A stretch of 39,806 nt of DNA, from NCBI GenBank assembly GCA_902805735.1, contig CADCTW010000177.1:1-39806 (forward strand), written 5' to 3'. This DNA comes from an uncultured Gemmatimonadota bacterium (GTDB taxonomy: Bacteria; Gemmatimonadota; Gemmatimonadetes; Longimicrobiales; Longimicrobiaceae). The position numbers and the translations under genes are program-made. The notes beneath the pieces were generated by a model. That model searched no databases. It was not told the DNA's origin and worked only from the letters and a program-made list of their open reading frames with translations. Below, piece by piece: positions 1 through 8,554 of the stretch (positions within the stretch are counted from its first letter, which is position 1; each line of letters begins with the position of its first letter).

Positions 1-672
1 GCGCCACCCCCCGTGGCCCGCCCCGCCTTCGTTCCCACGGCGGTGTCCGCGCCGCCGGAGGAGGTGGCCGCCGCACGGCCCTCCGCGCGCCGCGGACGGG
101 GAGCGCAGGCAGCGGGAGGTGCGCTGGCCCTGGCCGCGGGCGCCGCGGCCGTGTACGCCCTGACCTCGGGCGGCGACCCGGCCCCCGCCCCGCTGCCCAC
201 GGACTCCGCGACCGTGGCGCAGGTGGACACCACCGCGCCCGACAGCGTGTCGCTGGACACGGCCGCCACCGCGCCGGCCGTGATCCCGCAGCCCGAGCCG
301 CAGCCGGTGGACAGCACGCCCGTCCTGCCGCCGGAGCCGGTCACGCCTCCGGGCGACCCGGTGTACGACGTGAGCTCGATCGACGAGCCGCCGGAGCTGC
401 GCAACCGCCGCGACGTGATCCGCATCCTGGAGCGCAACTACCCGCCCGCGCTGCGCGACGCGGGGATCTCCGGCGACGTGATCCTCACCTTCATCGTGGA
501 CCGCGACGGCCGCGTGGAGCCGGCCTCCATCCAGGCCGTCAACGCCGCCGACCCCCAGTTCGTCGAAGCCGCCCGCCTCGTCGCCGAGCGCATGCGCTTC
601 CGCCCGGGCCGCATCCGCGACCAGCCGGTGCGCAGCTCCGTGCAGGTTCCCATCTCGTTCCGCCCCCAGTAA
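1..672 (+). CDS. TonB C-terminal-domain protein (5' end outside window)
   Basis: The frame is open to the left edge, so the true start may lie upstream; the first in-window start is GTG at 13. From there the product has a basic, Ala/Pro-rich segment, one hydrophobic helix (about residues 35-50, GGALALAAGAAAVYAL), a long Pro/Thr/Asp-rich linker (about 52-120) that could span the periplasm, and a TonB C-terminal domain (about 140-219) with YPPALRDAGISGDVILTF, DRDGRVEPASI and a final RSSVQVPISF strand. This is the usual layout of a TonB-family energy-transducing protein. An upstream cytoplasmic domain cannot be excluded, because the segment before the membrane helix is not typical of a free TonB N-terminus. 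The gene converges on the mazF-like gene, with an F1 palindrome between the two stops. Confidence 0.8.
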   Translation, partial: APPPVARPAFVPTAVSAPPEEVAAARPSARRGRGAQAAGGALALAAGAAAVYALTSGGDPAPAPLPTDSATVAQVDTTAPDSVSLDTAATAPAVIPQPEPQPVDSTPVLPPEPVTPPGDPVYDVSSIDEPPELRNRRDVIRILERNYPPALRDAGISGDVILTFIVDRDGRVEPASIQAVNAADPQFVEAARLVAERMRFRPGRIRDQPVRSSVQVPISFRPQ

Positions 673-680
673 ACAGCAGT

Positions 681-735
681 CTCACACAGAGACACAGAGG
701 CACAGAGACGAACTTCATCTCTGTGCCTCTGTGTG
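681..735. repeat. F1 palindrome, copy a (convergent junction)
   Basis: The left arm starts about 9 bases after the TonB-domain stop and contains CACAGAGACACAGAGGCAC. After a short loop (about 710-717) the right arm gives the complement, ending 2 bases before the mazF stop on the other strand. The RNA would fold into a long hairpin from either strand, so a bidirectional terminator role is plausible (inference). Confidence 0.85.
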
Positions 736-736
736 G

Positions 737-1135
737 TCAGGGGGTTTCGGCTTCGAACTCGATGTCGAGATGTTCGAGCAGGCGGTTGACGATCTCGTCC
801 TGCTTGTGGTCGTCGTAGAGGGCGCCGATGCGTTCCAGGAGGCGGTTCTTGGAGATGGTGCGGATCTGCTGCGGCATCACGATGCTGCTGAACCCGGTAC
901 CCAGGATCTCTTCGGGCAGGAGGACCTCGTGCTCATAGACCTTCCGCTTCTTGCCCTCCAGCTTGGTCAGCGAGACGATGGTGATCAGGGTGGTCGCCTC
1001 GTTGAAACCGTCGTTGGAGACGACGAGGACGGGCCGGCGATCGCCTCCCTGTTCACTCCCGACGGGGTAGTTGAGATCCGCCCAGTAGAACTCCCAACGC
1101 TTCACCTTGTCCTTGTCGGGATTGAAGCGCGTCAT
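737..1135 (-). CDS. MazF/PemK-family endoribonuclease toxin
   Basis: This 132-residue product has the MazF/PemK fold signature: an early basic strand (KRWEFYWADLNYPVGSEQGGDRRPVLVVSND, about residues 12-42), the conserved GxxRPVLVVSN core, and a later EHEVLLPEE...SSIVMPQQIRTISKNRL segment typical of PemK-like toxins. Family members cleave mRNA at short sequences and are held inactive by a co-expressed antitoxin. Its ATG overlaps the stop of the upstream antitoxin gene by 4 bases (ATGA), so the pair is translationally coupled. Base composition is visibly less GC-rich than the flanking housekeeping genes, as expected for a transferable module. Length and motifs are intact, so it is probably functional. 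Confidence 0.88.
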   Translation of the reverse strand: MTRFNPDKDKVKRWEFYWADLNYPVGSEQGGDRRPVLVVSNDGFNEATTLITIVSLTKLEGKKRKVYEHEVLLPEEILGTGFSSIVMPQQIRTISKNRLLERIGALYDDHKQDEIVNRLLEHLDIEFEAETP

Positions 1136-1434
1136 GGCTCCATCAGCCCATCGCCAAGCGCTCGGTCGAACGAGCCGGTGATCGCTTCCATCTCCTCGAC
1201 GTATGCCGGGTCCGCCGCCGCCTCGCGATAGGAGGCGTAGACCTTCTCTCGACGGAGCTCCCGGAGGCGTGCGATGACAGCCGCTTCCACGAACTCGTTC
1301 TGACTGGCGGCTGCGCCGCGTTCCACGGCGTTCTTGACCGCCTGGAGCGTCGACGTGTGCATCTGCACACTCGTCTTCTTGAGGGGATCGCGCGCGGGGC
1401 TGCGACGGCGAGTGCGGCTGGTTTGAAGAGGCAT
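1132..1434 (-). CDS. Antitoxin partner of the MazF-type toxin
   Basis: A 100-residue, strongly basic N-terminus (RTRRRSPARDPLKKTSVQM) leads into a short strand plus two helices (STLQAVKNAVERGAAASQNEFVEAAVIARLRELRREKVYASYREA), the pattern of a ribbon-helix-helix DNA-binding antitoxin. The acidic C-terminal part (DPAYVEEMEAITGSFDRALGDGLMEP) would be the toxin-binding tail. Its stop overlaps the toxin start by 4 bases. The start at 1434 has a purine-rich AGGGAGGG just upstream. The identification rests on operon position and predicted fold; the exact antitoxin family is not certain. Confidence 0.78.
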   Translation of the reverse strand: MPLQTSRTRRRSPARDPLKKTSVQMHTSTLQAVKNAVERGAAASQNEFVEAAVIARLRELRREKVYASYREAAADPAYVEEMEAITGSFDRALGDGLMEP

Positions 1435-1518
1435 CGGCCCTCCCTGGTTCGGATCACCTGCATCTCGCCGGAGTATCGCGCCGCTCGAGAGGTTCCGTCA
1501 AGGGTGGCGTTAGCGCCT

Positions 1519-1546
1519 CCTCTGTGTCTCTGTGCCTCTGTGTGAG
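1519..1546. repeat. F1 half copy b (right arm only)
   Basis: Only the TCTGTGTCTCTGTGCCTC-type arm is present, immediately downstream of the minus-strand diguanylate cyclase/phosphodiesterase stop at 1551. No matching left arm is visible to the left, so this is a truncated F1 copy that cannot form the full hairpin. Confidence 0.75.
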
Positions 1547-1550
1547 CCCT

Positions 1551-3590
1551 TTATCTCCAGCGCGGATCGGCCGCGAGGAGGGCGCGCATGGAAGGGGCGT
1601 CGAGCGGGGGGGAGATCAGGAAGCCCTGGGCGAAGTCGCAGCCGGCGTCGCGCACCTGGGCGAGCTGGGCGGCGGTCTCCACGCCCTCGGCGGTGACGCG
1701 CAGGCGGAGGCCGCGCGCCATGCCCACGATGGTGCGCACGAGCTGCGCGGCGGCGTTGTCGGCCTCCATCCCGCTCACGAACGAACGGTCGATCTTGAGC
1801 GCGGCGATGGGGAAGCGGTGCAGGTAGGCCAGCGACGAATACCCCGTGCCGAAGTCGTCCAGCTGCAGGTCGATCCCCAGCGCCTTCAGCTCGCCGAGCA
1901 GCGCCCCGGCGGAGCCGCCCCCCTCCACCAGCACGCTCTCGGTGAGCTCCAGCTTGAGGTGGCGCGGGTTCAGCCCCGAGGCGGCGAGGGTGCCGCGGAT
2001 GTGGCTCACCAGCCCCGCGTGGGCGAACTGGCGGGCGCTCAGGTTCACGCTCATGGCGATGCGCGCGTGCGCGAACTCGCGCCGCCACTCGGCCAGGCGG
2101 GCGCACGCCTCCTCCAGCACCCACTCGCCCAGGGGCACGATGACCCCCGTCTCCTCGGCGGTGGCGATGAAGTCGCCGGGGGCGATGAGGCCCTGCTGCG
2201 GGTGCTGCCAGCGGCAGAGCGCCTCCACCCCGATGATGCGCCCGCTGGAAAGGGCGATGATGGGCTGGTAGTGGAGGATGAACTCGCCGCGGCCCAGCGC
2301 CCGGCGCAGGTCCGTCTCCATCTGCAGGCGGGCCAGCGCCTGGGCGTGCATGGCGCGGTCGAACAGCTCGTAGCGCGCGCCGCCGGCGCCCTTGGCGCGG
2401 TACATCGCCATGTCCGCGTTGCGCAGCAGGTACTCCGGCCGGTCGCGCGCGCCGTTGGCCAGGGCGATCCCCACGCTGGCCCCCGTGAACACCTCGTAGC
2501 CGCTCAGGTTGACGGGTGCCGCCACCGCCACCGCGATCCGCTCGGCCACGCGCGCGGCGCAGGCGGGGCCCTCAAGCTCCTCCATCAGCACGGCGAACTC
2601 GTCGCCGCCGAAGCGCGCCACCGTGTCCTGCTCGCGCACGCACCCGCGCAGCCGCTCCGCCACGGCCACCAGCAGCTCGTCGCCCACGTGGTGGCCCAGC
2701 GAGTCGTTGACCACCTTGAAGCGGTCCAGGTCCAGGAAGAGGACGGCGGGGGCCGTGGTCTCGCCGCGCTCGTGGCGCACCAGCGCGGCGGTGAGGCGCT
2801 GCATGAAGAAGGGGCGGTTGGGGAGCCCCGTGAGCGCGTCGTGCATGGCGTCGTGGAAGAGGCGCGCGGCCGCCTGCTTGCGCTCCGTGACGTCCTCGCC
2901 GAACAGGTGCACGGCCCCCAGCGCGGGCTGCGGATGGTACAGCCAGGCCAGCACCCGCCCCCCCACGCCCACCTCCACGTCGCGCACCCCCGCCCCCGAC
3001 TCCAGCGCGCGGCGCACGATGCGCGGGTGGTCTTCGGGAAGGAGGAGGCGCGCCGAGTCCACCCCCAGCTCGCGCATGGCGTGCTCGGCGGCGGGGTTGG
3101 CGTAGCGGATGGCGCCCGTGGCGTCGCACTCCAGGATGGGGCTGGGCGTGCCTCGCGGGAACGAGGCCAGCCGCGCCGTCTCCTCCTCCGCCCGCTTGCG
3201 CCCCGTGATGTCCCGCGCGTTCACGATCACGCCGCGCACGGTGGGGTCGTCGATCAGGTTGGTGCCCACCCCCTCGAAGATCCGCCAGCTCCCGTCGCGG
3301 TGCCCCATGCGGAACTCCAGCCCGCGCCCGGCCCCCGGCGCGTAGCGGTCCAGCCGCAGCGCCGCCGTCGCCTCCTCCCGGTCGTCGGGGTGCACCAGGT
3401 CCAGCGCCGTCCCGCCGATCAGCTCCTCCGGCGCGTACCCCAGCAGGTGCCGCACCGAGGGGGTGATGTAGCGCGTGGTGCCGTCCGCGTTGATCACGTG
3501 GATGACGTCGCGCGCGTTCTCCACCAGCGAGCGGAAGTACGCCTCGCTCTCGCGCAGCGCCAGCTCGGCCGGGTCCGGGCCTTCGCGCAC
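1551..3590 (-). CDS. PAS-PAS-GGDEF-EAL cyclic-di-GMP enzyme
   Basis: Domains in order (679 residues from the chosen GTG): PAS about 14-130 (SEAYFRSLVENARDVIHVINADG), PAS about 140-238, GGDEF about 248-410, EAL about 425-675. The GGDEF site is canonical (FLDLDRFKVVND, FGGDEF at 328-332), with an RxxD inhibitory site (REQD) five residues before it. The EAL site is also complete (VEALCRW, NLSARQF, LDDFGTGYSSL, ALKIDRSFV). Both synthesis and breakdown of c-di-GMP are therefore possible, with the PAS domains sensing an unknown input. There is no signal peptide or membrane helix, so it is cytoplasmic. The start is uncertain: the frame runs open to 4148, but a promoter-like site at 3733-3760 implies initiation downstream of about 3726. 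GTG at 3590 has GGAAGG ten bases upstream and lies just before the first PAS; TTG at 3653 is an alternative. Confidence 0.9.
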   Translation of the reverse strand: MREGPDPAELALRESEAYFRSLVENARDVIHVINADGTTRYITPSVRHLLGYAPEELIGGTALDLVHPDDREEATAALRLDRYAPGAGRGLEFRMGHRDGSWRIFEGVGTNLIDDPTVRGVIVNARDITGRKRAEEETARLASFPRGTPSPILECDATGAIRYANPAAEHAMRELGVDSARLLLPEDHPRIVRRALESGAGVRDVEVGVGGRVLAWLYHPQPALGAVHLFGEDVTERKQAAARLFHDAMHDALTGLPNRPFFMQRLTAALVRHERGETTAPAVLFLDLDRFKVVNDSLGHHVGDELLVAVAERLRGCVREQDTVARFGGDEFAVLMEELEGPACAARVAERIAVAVAAPVNLSGYEVFTGASVGIALANGARDRPEYLLRNADMAMYRAKGAGGARYELFDRAMHAQALARLQMETDLRRALGRGEFILHYQPIIALSSGRIIGVEALCRWQHPQQGLIAPGDFIATAEETGVIVPLGEWVLEEACARLAEWRREFAHARIAMSVNLSARQFAHAGLVSHIRGTLAASGLNPRHLKLELTESVLVEGGGSAGALLGELKALGIDLQLDDFGTGYSSLAYLHRFPIAALKIDRSFVSGMEADNAAAQLVRTIVGMARGLRLRVTAEGVETAAQLAQVRDAGCDFAQGFLISPPLDAPSMRALLAADPRWR

Positions 3591-3732
3591 CGCGCGAACG
3601 CCTTCCGCCGGGGGGAACAGGGTGTAGCCCGGGAGCGGGGGGAAGGTGGACAAAGGGGGAGTGGATGGGAAGCGCGCCTCCGGCGAGTCGCCGGGTGCGG
3701 ATGGCAGGCTGGTGTGTATTACGTGTGCATAA

Positions 3733-3760
3733 AGAATAGCACGCGCGGTACGCTTCGCAA
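3733..3760 (-). promoter_or_regulatory. Putative sigma-70-type promoter for the PAS-GGDEF-EAL gene
   Basis: Read on the minus strand: TTGCGA (3760-3755), 16 bases, TATTCT (3738-3733). It lies in an unusually AT-rich patch between divergent genes. The predicted transcription start is near 3726, upstream of the preferred GTG at 3590. Confidence 0.45.
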
Positions 3761-3810
3761 ACTCCCCCCGCCGCCCTGTCGCCGCCGCGTGCCCCCCGCT
3801 ATCCTCCGCC

Positions 3811-3837
3811 CCTGTGTCTCCGTGTCCCCGTGCGACC
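3811..3837. repeat. F1 half copy c (degenerate)
   Basis: CTGTGTCTCCGTGTCCCCGT resembles one F1 arm with several substitutions. It lies in the divergent gap just upstream of the aldolase-like gene and has no partner arm. Confidence 0.45.
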
Positions 3838-3852
3838 CTTCTGTTCGATCCG

Positions 3853-5130
3853 ATGAACCAATCCACTCTGGACGAGGTGGAGGCGCGCCTCCGCGGCGCC
3901 AACCTGGCCCGTGCGCGCACGGGGGAGGGCGACGCGCGCCAGCCCGTGCACACGGTGTACGGCGGCGCGCACCTCTTCCGCGCGGACACGGCGCCACGGC
4001 TGGGTGCCCGTGCCCTCGCCACCCTCGCGGAGCACGCGCCGGGCCCCGCCGCCCTGGCCTCCGCCCTGGGCACGGACGCGCACGCGGAGGCGGTGTACGA
4101 GCGGGTGCGCGCGAAGCTGGCCCGCGAGCCGGTGGAGGACTTCCGCATCGACTTCGAAGACGGCTACGGCGTGCGCCCGGACGCCGAGGAAGACGGGCAC
4201 GCCTCCGCCGCCGCCCGCGAGCTCGCCCGCGGCCTGGCGGAGGGCACCCTTCCGCCTTTCGTGGGAATGCGGGTGAAGGCGCTCACGGAGGAGACGCGCG
4301 CCCGCGCCGTGCGCACCCTGCGCATCTTCGCCGGCGAGCTGCTGCGCGGCACCGGCGGCGTGCTCCCGCCCGGCTTCGCCATCACCCTCCCCAAGGTGAC
4401 GCTCCCCGAGCAGCCGGAGTACCTCGCGGCCCTCTTTGCCCGCCTGGAGGCGGAGCACGGCCTGGCCCCGGGGGCGCTGCGCATGGAGCTGATGGTGGAG
4501 ACGCCGCAGGCGCTGGTGGACGACGAGGGGCGGTGGGCGCTTCCCGCGCTGGTGCGGGCGGGGGGCGGGCGGGTGGTGGCGGCCCACTTCGGGGCGTACG
4601 ACTACACGGCGGCGCTGGGGATCACCGCCGCGCGGCAGCACCTTCGCCACCCGGCGTGCGACTGGGCCCGACACGCCATGCAGGTGTCGCTGGCCGGCAC
4701 CGGCGTGCGCTGGTCGGACGGGGCCACCACGCTCCTCCCCGTGGGCGCGGCGGTGCACCGCGGCTGGCGCGTCCACCACGACGACGTGCGGCACGGCCTC
4801 GCCAGCGGCTTCTACCAGGGGTGGGACCTGCACCCGGCGCAGCTGGTGTCGCGCTACGCGGCGGTGTACGGCTTCTTTTTGGAGGGGCTGGACGCCGCCG
4901 GCGAGCGCCTGCGCAACTTCGTGGACCGCGCCGCCCAGGCCACCCGCGTGGGCAGCGCCTTCGACGACGCCGCCACGGGCCAGGGCCTCCTCAACTTCTT
5001 CCTCCGCGCCGTCGGCTGCGGCGCCATCGGCGAAGACGAGGCGCTCGCCCGCACCGGCCTCACGCCGGCGCAGCTCCGCACGCGCTCCTTCCAGCAGATC
5101 TCACTCAGAGACACGGAGGCACAGAGATAG
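3853..5130 (+). CDS. HpcH/HpaI aldolase / citrate-lyase-fold protein (DUF6986-like)
   Basis: The 425-residue product has features of the CitE/HpcH-HpaI TIM-barrel superfamily: an acidic metal-site-like IDFEDGYG (about 99-106), ITLPKVTLPEQ, a barrel strand MELMVETPQALVD with the expected Glu, and AAHFGAYDYTAALGI. Superfamily members cleave or form C-C bonds in acyl-CoA or 2-keto-acid substrates with Mg2+. I match it tentatively to the long uncharacterised DUF6986 group; the substrate is unknown. ATG 3853 starts at the natural N-terminus; an in-frame start at 3814 would only add residues from a degraded repeat. The last nine codons and the TAG stop lie inside an F1 palindrome arm (SLRDTEAQR), so the original C-terminus may have been replaced. 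Confidence 0.72.
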   Translation: MNQSTLDEVEARLRGANLARARTGEGDARQPVHTVYGGAHLFRADTAPRLGARALATLAEHAPGPAALASALGTDAHAEAVYERVRAKLAREPVEDFRIDFEDGYGVRPDAEEDGHASAAARELARGLAEGTLPPFVGMRVKALTEETRARAVRTLRIFAGELLRGTGGVLPPGFAITLPKVTLPEQPEYLAALFARLEAEHGLAPGALRMELMVETPQALVDDEGRWALPALVRAGGGRVVAAHFGAYDYTAALGITAARQHLRHPACDWARHAMQVSLAGTGVRWSDGATTLLPVGAAVHRGWRVHHDDVRHGLASGFYQGWDLHPAQLVSRYAAVYGFFLEGLDAAGERLRNFVDRAAQATRVGSAFDDAATGQGLLNFFLRAVGCGAIGEDEALARTGLTPAQLRTRSFQQISLRDTEAQR

Positions 5131-5155
5131 CTTCGTCTCTGTGCCTCCGTATCTG
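5101..5155. repeat. F1 palindrome, copy d (overlaps a gene 3' end)
   Basis: The left arm (5101-5127) is translated as the C-terminus of the aldolase-like gene; the loop holds its TAG stop; the right arm (5136-5155) ends about 12 bases before the stop of the convergent lipoprotein gene. Confidence 0.85.
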
Positions 5156-5167
5156 GTTGCGCTACAT

Positions 5168-5566
5168 TTACTTGGAGAGCAGGACCCGCACCCGTGTGCC
5201 GCCAAAGGAGCGGTCGCCCAGCAGGCGTCCGTCGCGGGCCAAAAAGGGCACGTCGCGCACAAAGGTGTCCGCGCTCTGCTCGAATCGCACCGTGTCGCCG
5301 CGGACGGTCCAGCGCCCGGCCATGCTCGCGTCGATCGGCTCCACGTCGTCCGGCACGGAGAGGCGGCCCGTGGTGGTGCCGTCCTCGTTCAGCGTGATGT
5401 TCAGCGACACGCCTTCCTTCAGGTAGTCCGTCGTGGCGCCGTTCTCGGTGGCCGTGAGGATGGTCGCCCGGTACTCGCCGGGGATCCGCTCCGAGTCCGA
5501 GACACCGTCGCAGGCGGCGAGGGCGAAGAGGAGAGCAAAGGAACGGGTGCGGAACTTCGAGGCCAT
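5168..5566 (-). CDS. Small lipoprotein of unknown function
   Basis: The 132-residue product begins with a lipoprotein signal, MASKFRTRSFALLFALAACDG, with lipobox LAAC and Cys19 as the predicted lipid-modified residue. The mature part is mostly beta-strand-like with alternating polar residues (IPGEYRATILTATENG, TGRLSVPDD, GRWTVRGDTVRFEQS, RLLGDRSFGGTRVRVLLSK), reminiscent of a small lipocalin-like barrel, but I do not recognise a named family. The start at 5566 is supported by GGAG eight bases upstream and by the signal peptide; the frame runs further upstream without a sensible N-terminus. It converges on the aldolase-like gene. Export to a membrane is well supported; function is unknown. Confidence 0.75.
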   Translation of the reverse strand: MASKFRTRSFALLFALAACDGVSDSERIPGEYRATILTATENGATTDYLKEGVSLNITLNEDGTTTGRLSVPDDVEPIDASMAGRWTVRGDTVRFEQSADTFVRDVPFLARDGRLLGDRSFGGTRVRVLLSK

Positions 5567-5691
5567 GGAGACGCTCCAGCGGGTGGGGTGGGATGGCGCG
5601 CAGCTTCCCTGCTGCTGTTGGGGAATGCGCGGCCTCCCGGGGTTCTGACACGGCCGGAAGATGCGCGGGGCTGCGGCGCGCTGGCCGGGGG

Positions 5692-5870
5692 CCCTCACCC
5701 CCCCGTCCCCCGCTCTCCCGATTACGGGAGAGGGGGGCGCACTCCCGCCATCCAGCCGCCGCCAAGCGCCGCCAGGGCCGCGGGCCGGCAGGGGCCGCTT
5801 CGTCGCACGGCTCCGTGGAAATCGCCTCCTCCCCCAGCGGTTTGGGGGAGGAGGTCGGGAGGTGAGGGCC
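5692..5870. repeat. F3 composite hairpin element, copy a
   Basis: Two C/G-rich hairpin ends in opposite orientation bracket a core. The left end reads CCCTCACC...CTCTCCCGATTACGGGAGAG; the right end has CTCCCCCA/TGGGGGAG with a short loop, then GGTCGGGAGGTGAGGGCC. It fills most of the gap (5567-5987) upstream of the TonB-dependent receptor gene; no other gene is visible there. Confidence 0.75.
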
Positions 5871-5987
5871 CCCCGTCAGCCCACACCCATCCTGCGCACG
5901 CACGGAATTCCGTTCCCGTCAGAACCCGCCCGCCTCCGGCATTCCCCTTCGAATGCGCCATCCGCGGTCACCCTGAAGTCCCCCGTC

Positions 5988-8516
5988 GTGTCCCGTAAAT
6001 CCGCGCTCCTCGAAGCACTTGTCCTGCTCGCCGCGCTGGCGGCCCTCCCGCTGCGCGCGCAGACGGGCACCGTGTCCGGCACCATCCGCGACGCGGAGAG
6101 CGCCGCGCCCATCCCCGGCGCCACGGTGACGCTGGACGGCGGCACGCACGCGGCCTTCCCCTCCGCGGGGTCGGCGTTCGTGAGCGGCACGCGCAGCACG
6201 CGCACGGGTGAGGCGGGGGAGTACCGCTTCAACGGCGTGGAGCCCGGCGACTACCGGCTGCACGTGCAGCGCCTGGGATACCGCTCGGCCACGGTGGAGG
6301 TGACGCTGCGGTCGCCGTCGGAGTCGCGGCTTTCGCTGGGGCTGCAGGTGCAGCCGGTGGCGCTGAAGCCAATCCACGTGTCCACCCCGGCGGCGGCGCA
6401 GGACTCGTACGGCCGGCGCACGGCCGTGGGCGACAGCCAGGAGGCGGGAGAGGAGCGGATGCGTACGGAGCGCCTCCGCCAGCGCATCCACCTGGCCAGC
6501 GACGTGCGCTCCATGACGCACGCGGACGTGGAGGAGGGGGTCACCTTTGGGGAGACCGACCTGTTCCGCGCCCTGCAGCGGCTGCCGGGGGTGAGCACGC
6601 GCGACGAGTTCAGCGCCGAGCTGTGGACGCGCGGCGCGCAGTGGGACCAGACGCGCGTCTTCTTCGACGGGCTGCCCCTCTTCAACCCCGTGCACGCGGT
6701 CGGCTTCCTCTCCGCCGTCAACCCGGACGCGGTGGGCGCGGCGGCGCTGCACCCGGGCGTGCAGCCGCTCTGGGCCGGGGGCGGCGCGGCCGGCGTGCTG
6801 GACCTGCGCTCGCGCCGCGGGCAGGGCAAGCTGGCGGGGATGGGCGAGGTCTCCCTGGTCAGCAGCCGGCTGGCGCTGGACGGCGCGACCGAGGATGGCG
6901 CGACGTCGTGGCTGATCGCGGGGCGGCGCACCTACCTGGACGTTCTCACCGCCGTCGCCGAGGGGGTGCTAAGCTCGGACCGCACCTATCGCTTCCCGGG
7001 CAACTTCATGGACCTGGCGGGGCGGGTGGACCGCGACGTGGGCTTCGGCACGCTGGAGACGAGCGCGCTGCTTCAGCGCGACGCCTTCGGCTATGGGCCG
7101 GAGCTGCGCGGGCGCGACATCCTCAACGGCTCCGCCTCGCGCAGCACCTCGCTGGCCGCGCGCACCACGCTGCACGCCCGCATGGGCGCCATGCGGACGA
7201 GCCACACGCTGGGCTTCAGCGGCTTCGGCTCCTCCGCGCCGCGCCGCACGGACGACGAGCCGGTGACCGACCACGGGCGGCCGTACGACCGCTTCCCGGA
7301 CCAGGAGCCATCCTCCAACCGCGTGCGCTACTTCAGCTTCGGCGGCGAGGCCGGCCCGGCCCGCGGCGCGCCCGAGGCGTGGACGCTGGGCTACCGGCTG
7401 GTGCGCCAGGAGGTCCGCTACGCCGGCCCCGCGCCCACCCCCTTCGCGCCGCTCGACCCGGCGGAGTACGCGCTGGACGCGCGCGGGGCGCTCTGGTTGG
7501 CGGCCGCGTGGGGCGAGCGCCGCTGGCATCCCCTCCCCGGCGTCACGGCCGATGCGGGCGTGCGCCTGGAGGGCGGCCCCGCGGTGAGCAACGGTGGCGC
7601 GTTGAGGGTGGCGCCGCGCCTGGCGGTGCGCTTCCCGGCCGGTCCCGGCACCACCGTCTCGGCCGCGCTGGGCCGCACCTACCAGTACGCGCAGGCCGTG
7701 GGCCCCGCCGGCGCCTTCGCGGAGCGGGGCTTCCGCTCGGACTACCTGTGGGTGCTGGCGGGCGAAGACACCCCCGCCCTGCGCGCCGACGTGGCCACCC
7801 TGGGCGCCGAGTCGTGGCTGGGCGAGGGATGGCTGGCCGGCGCCACCGCCTACCTGCGCCGCTCCACCGGCATCGTGCTCCCCGATCCCGCCCCCGGCTC
7901 CGCCCTCGGGCGCCCGCTCTGGGTGGAGGGCACGGGGCTGGCGCGCGGCGTGGAGCTTTCCGCGCGTCGGCTGGCCGGCGCGTGGACGGGGAGCGCATCG
8001 TACACGCTGGGCTGGTCGCACAACGAGGCCGCCGGCCGCCGCTTCGCCGCCGCCGCCGACCAGCGCCACACGGTGGACCTGTCGGTGCTGGCCCGCGTGA
8101 GCCCCCGCTGGCGCCTGGGGGCCGCGTACACCGCCTCCAGCGGCCTCCCCTACACCCGCGCCTCCGACGGCGAGGCCCGCTGCGACTCGGCGGGCGCGTG
8201 CGCCTGGCGCGAAGAGCCGTGGTTGGAGGGCGCCAACACCCGCCGTACGGGCGCGTTCGGCAGCCTGGACCTGCTGGCGGAATGGGGCCGCTCGTATCGC
8301 AACTTCGAGCTCGGCGCCTACCTGCAGCTCCGCAACGCGCTCGGCCGCGACAACCCGGGGCGCTACCTGGGCTTCAACGGCACCCGCTGCGTGGAGAGCT
8401 GCGGCCGAGGCTGGTACACGCCGGGGGAAACGCGGGTGCCGATATTGGAGCCCGCGGACGAGTTCGTCCCCGGCCTCCCCACCATCCCGGTCGTGGGACT
8501 GCGCATCTCCTTCTGA
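5988..8516 (+). CDS. TonB-dependent outer-membrane receptor with CarboxypepD_reg domain
   Basis: The 842-residue product has an N-terminal signal (LLEALVLLAALAALPLRAQ), then a carboxypeptidase-regulatory-like beta sandwich (about 28-115: VSGTIRDAESAAPIPGATVTLDGG ... YRFNGVEPGDYRLHVQRLGY), a plug domain (about 180-280: DLFRALQRLPGVSTRDEFSAELWTRGAQWDQTRVFFDGLPL), and a beta barrel ending in VVGLRISF with the expected C-terminal Phe. Such receptors import large or scarce nutrients through the outer membrane using TonB energy; the ligand cannot be told here. GTG 5988 is chosen because it opens directly on the signal peptide; upstream in-frame codons lie inside an F3 repeat. It is followed after 38 bases by a small outer-membrane protein gene, probably co-transcribed. 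Confidence 0.88.
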   Translation: MSRKSALLEALVLLAALAALPLRAQTGTVSGTIRDAESAAPIPGATVTLDGGTHAAFPSAGSAFVSGTRSTRTGEAGEYRFNGVEPGDYRLHVQRLGYRSATVEVTLRSPSESRLSLGLQVQPVALKPIHVSTPAAAQDSYGRRTAVGDSQEAGEERMRTERLRQRIHLASDVRSMTHADVEEGVTFGETDLFRALQRLPGVSTRDEFSAELWTRGAQWDQTRVFFDGLPLFNPVHAVGFLSAVNPDAVGAAALHPGVQPLWAGGGAAGVLDLRSRRGQGKLAGMGEVSLVSSRLALDGATEDGATSWLIAGRRTYLDVLTAVAEGVLSSDRTYRFPGNFMDLAGRVDRDVGFGTLETSALLQRDAFGYGPELRGRDILNGSASRSTSLAARTTLHARMGAMRTSHTLGFSGFGSSAPRRTDDEPVTDHGRPYDRFPDQEPSSNRVRYFSFGGEAGPARGAPEAWTLGYRLVRQEVRYAGPAPTPFAPLDPAEYALDARGALWLAAAWGERRWHPLPGVTADAGVRLEGGPAVSNGGALRVAPRLAVRFPAGPGTTVSAALGRTYQYAQAVGPAGAFAERGFRSDYLWVLAGEDTPALRADVATLGAESWLGEGWLAGATAYLRRSTGIVLPDPAPGSALGRPLWVEGTGLARGVELSARRLAGAWTGSASYTLGWSHNEAAGRRFAAAADQRHTVDLSVLARVSPRWRLGAAYTASSGLPYTRASDGEARCDSAGACAWREEPWLEGANTRRTGAFGSLDLLAEWGRSYRNFELGAYLQLRNALGRDNPGRYLGFNGTRCVESCGRGWYTPGETRVPILEPADEFVPGLPTIPVVGLRISF

Positions 8517-8554
8517 GCGCCGCCCCGGAGATCCAACGACAATTGGAAGGAACC

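Noticed and set aside
681..735. F1 repeats as a CRISPR array
   Set aside because: Copies are dispersed singly between genes, are palindromic with short loops, and have no regularly spaced unique spacers or cas genes.
1524..5426. 1300-residue open frame on the plus strand
   Set aside because: It runs antisense to the PAS-GGDEF-EAL gene and across the aldolase gene in another frame; its Arg/His/Ala-rich composition is typical of GC-rich shadow frames, and no domain is recognisable.
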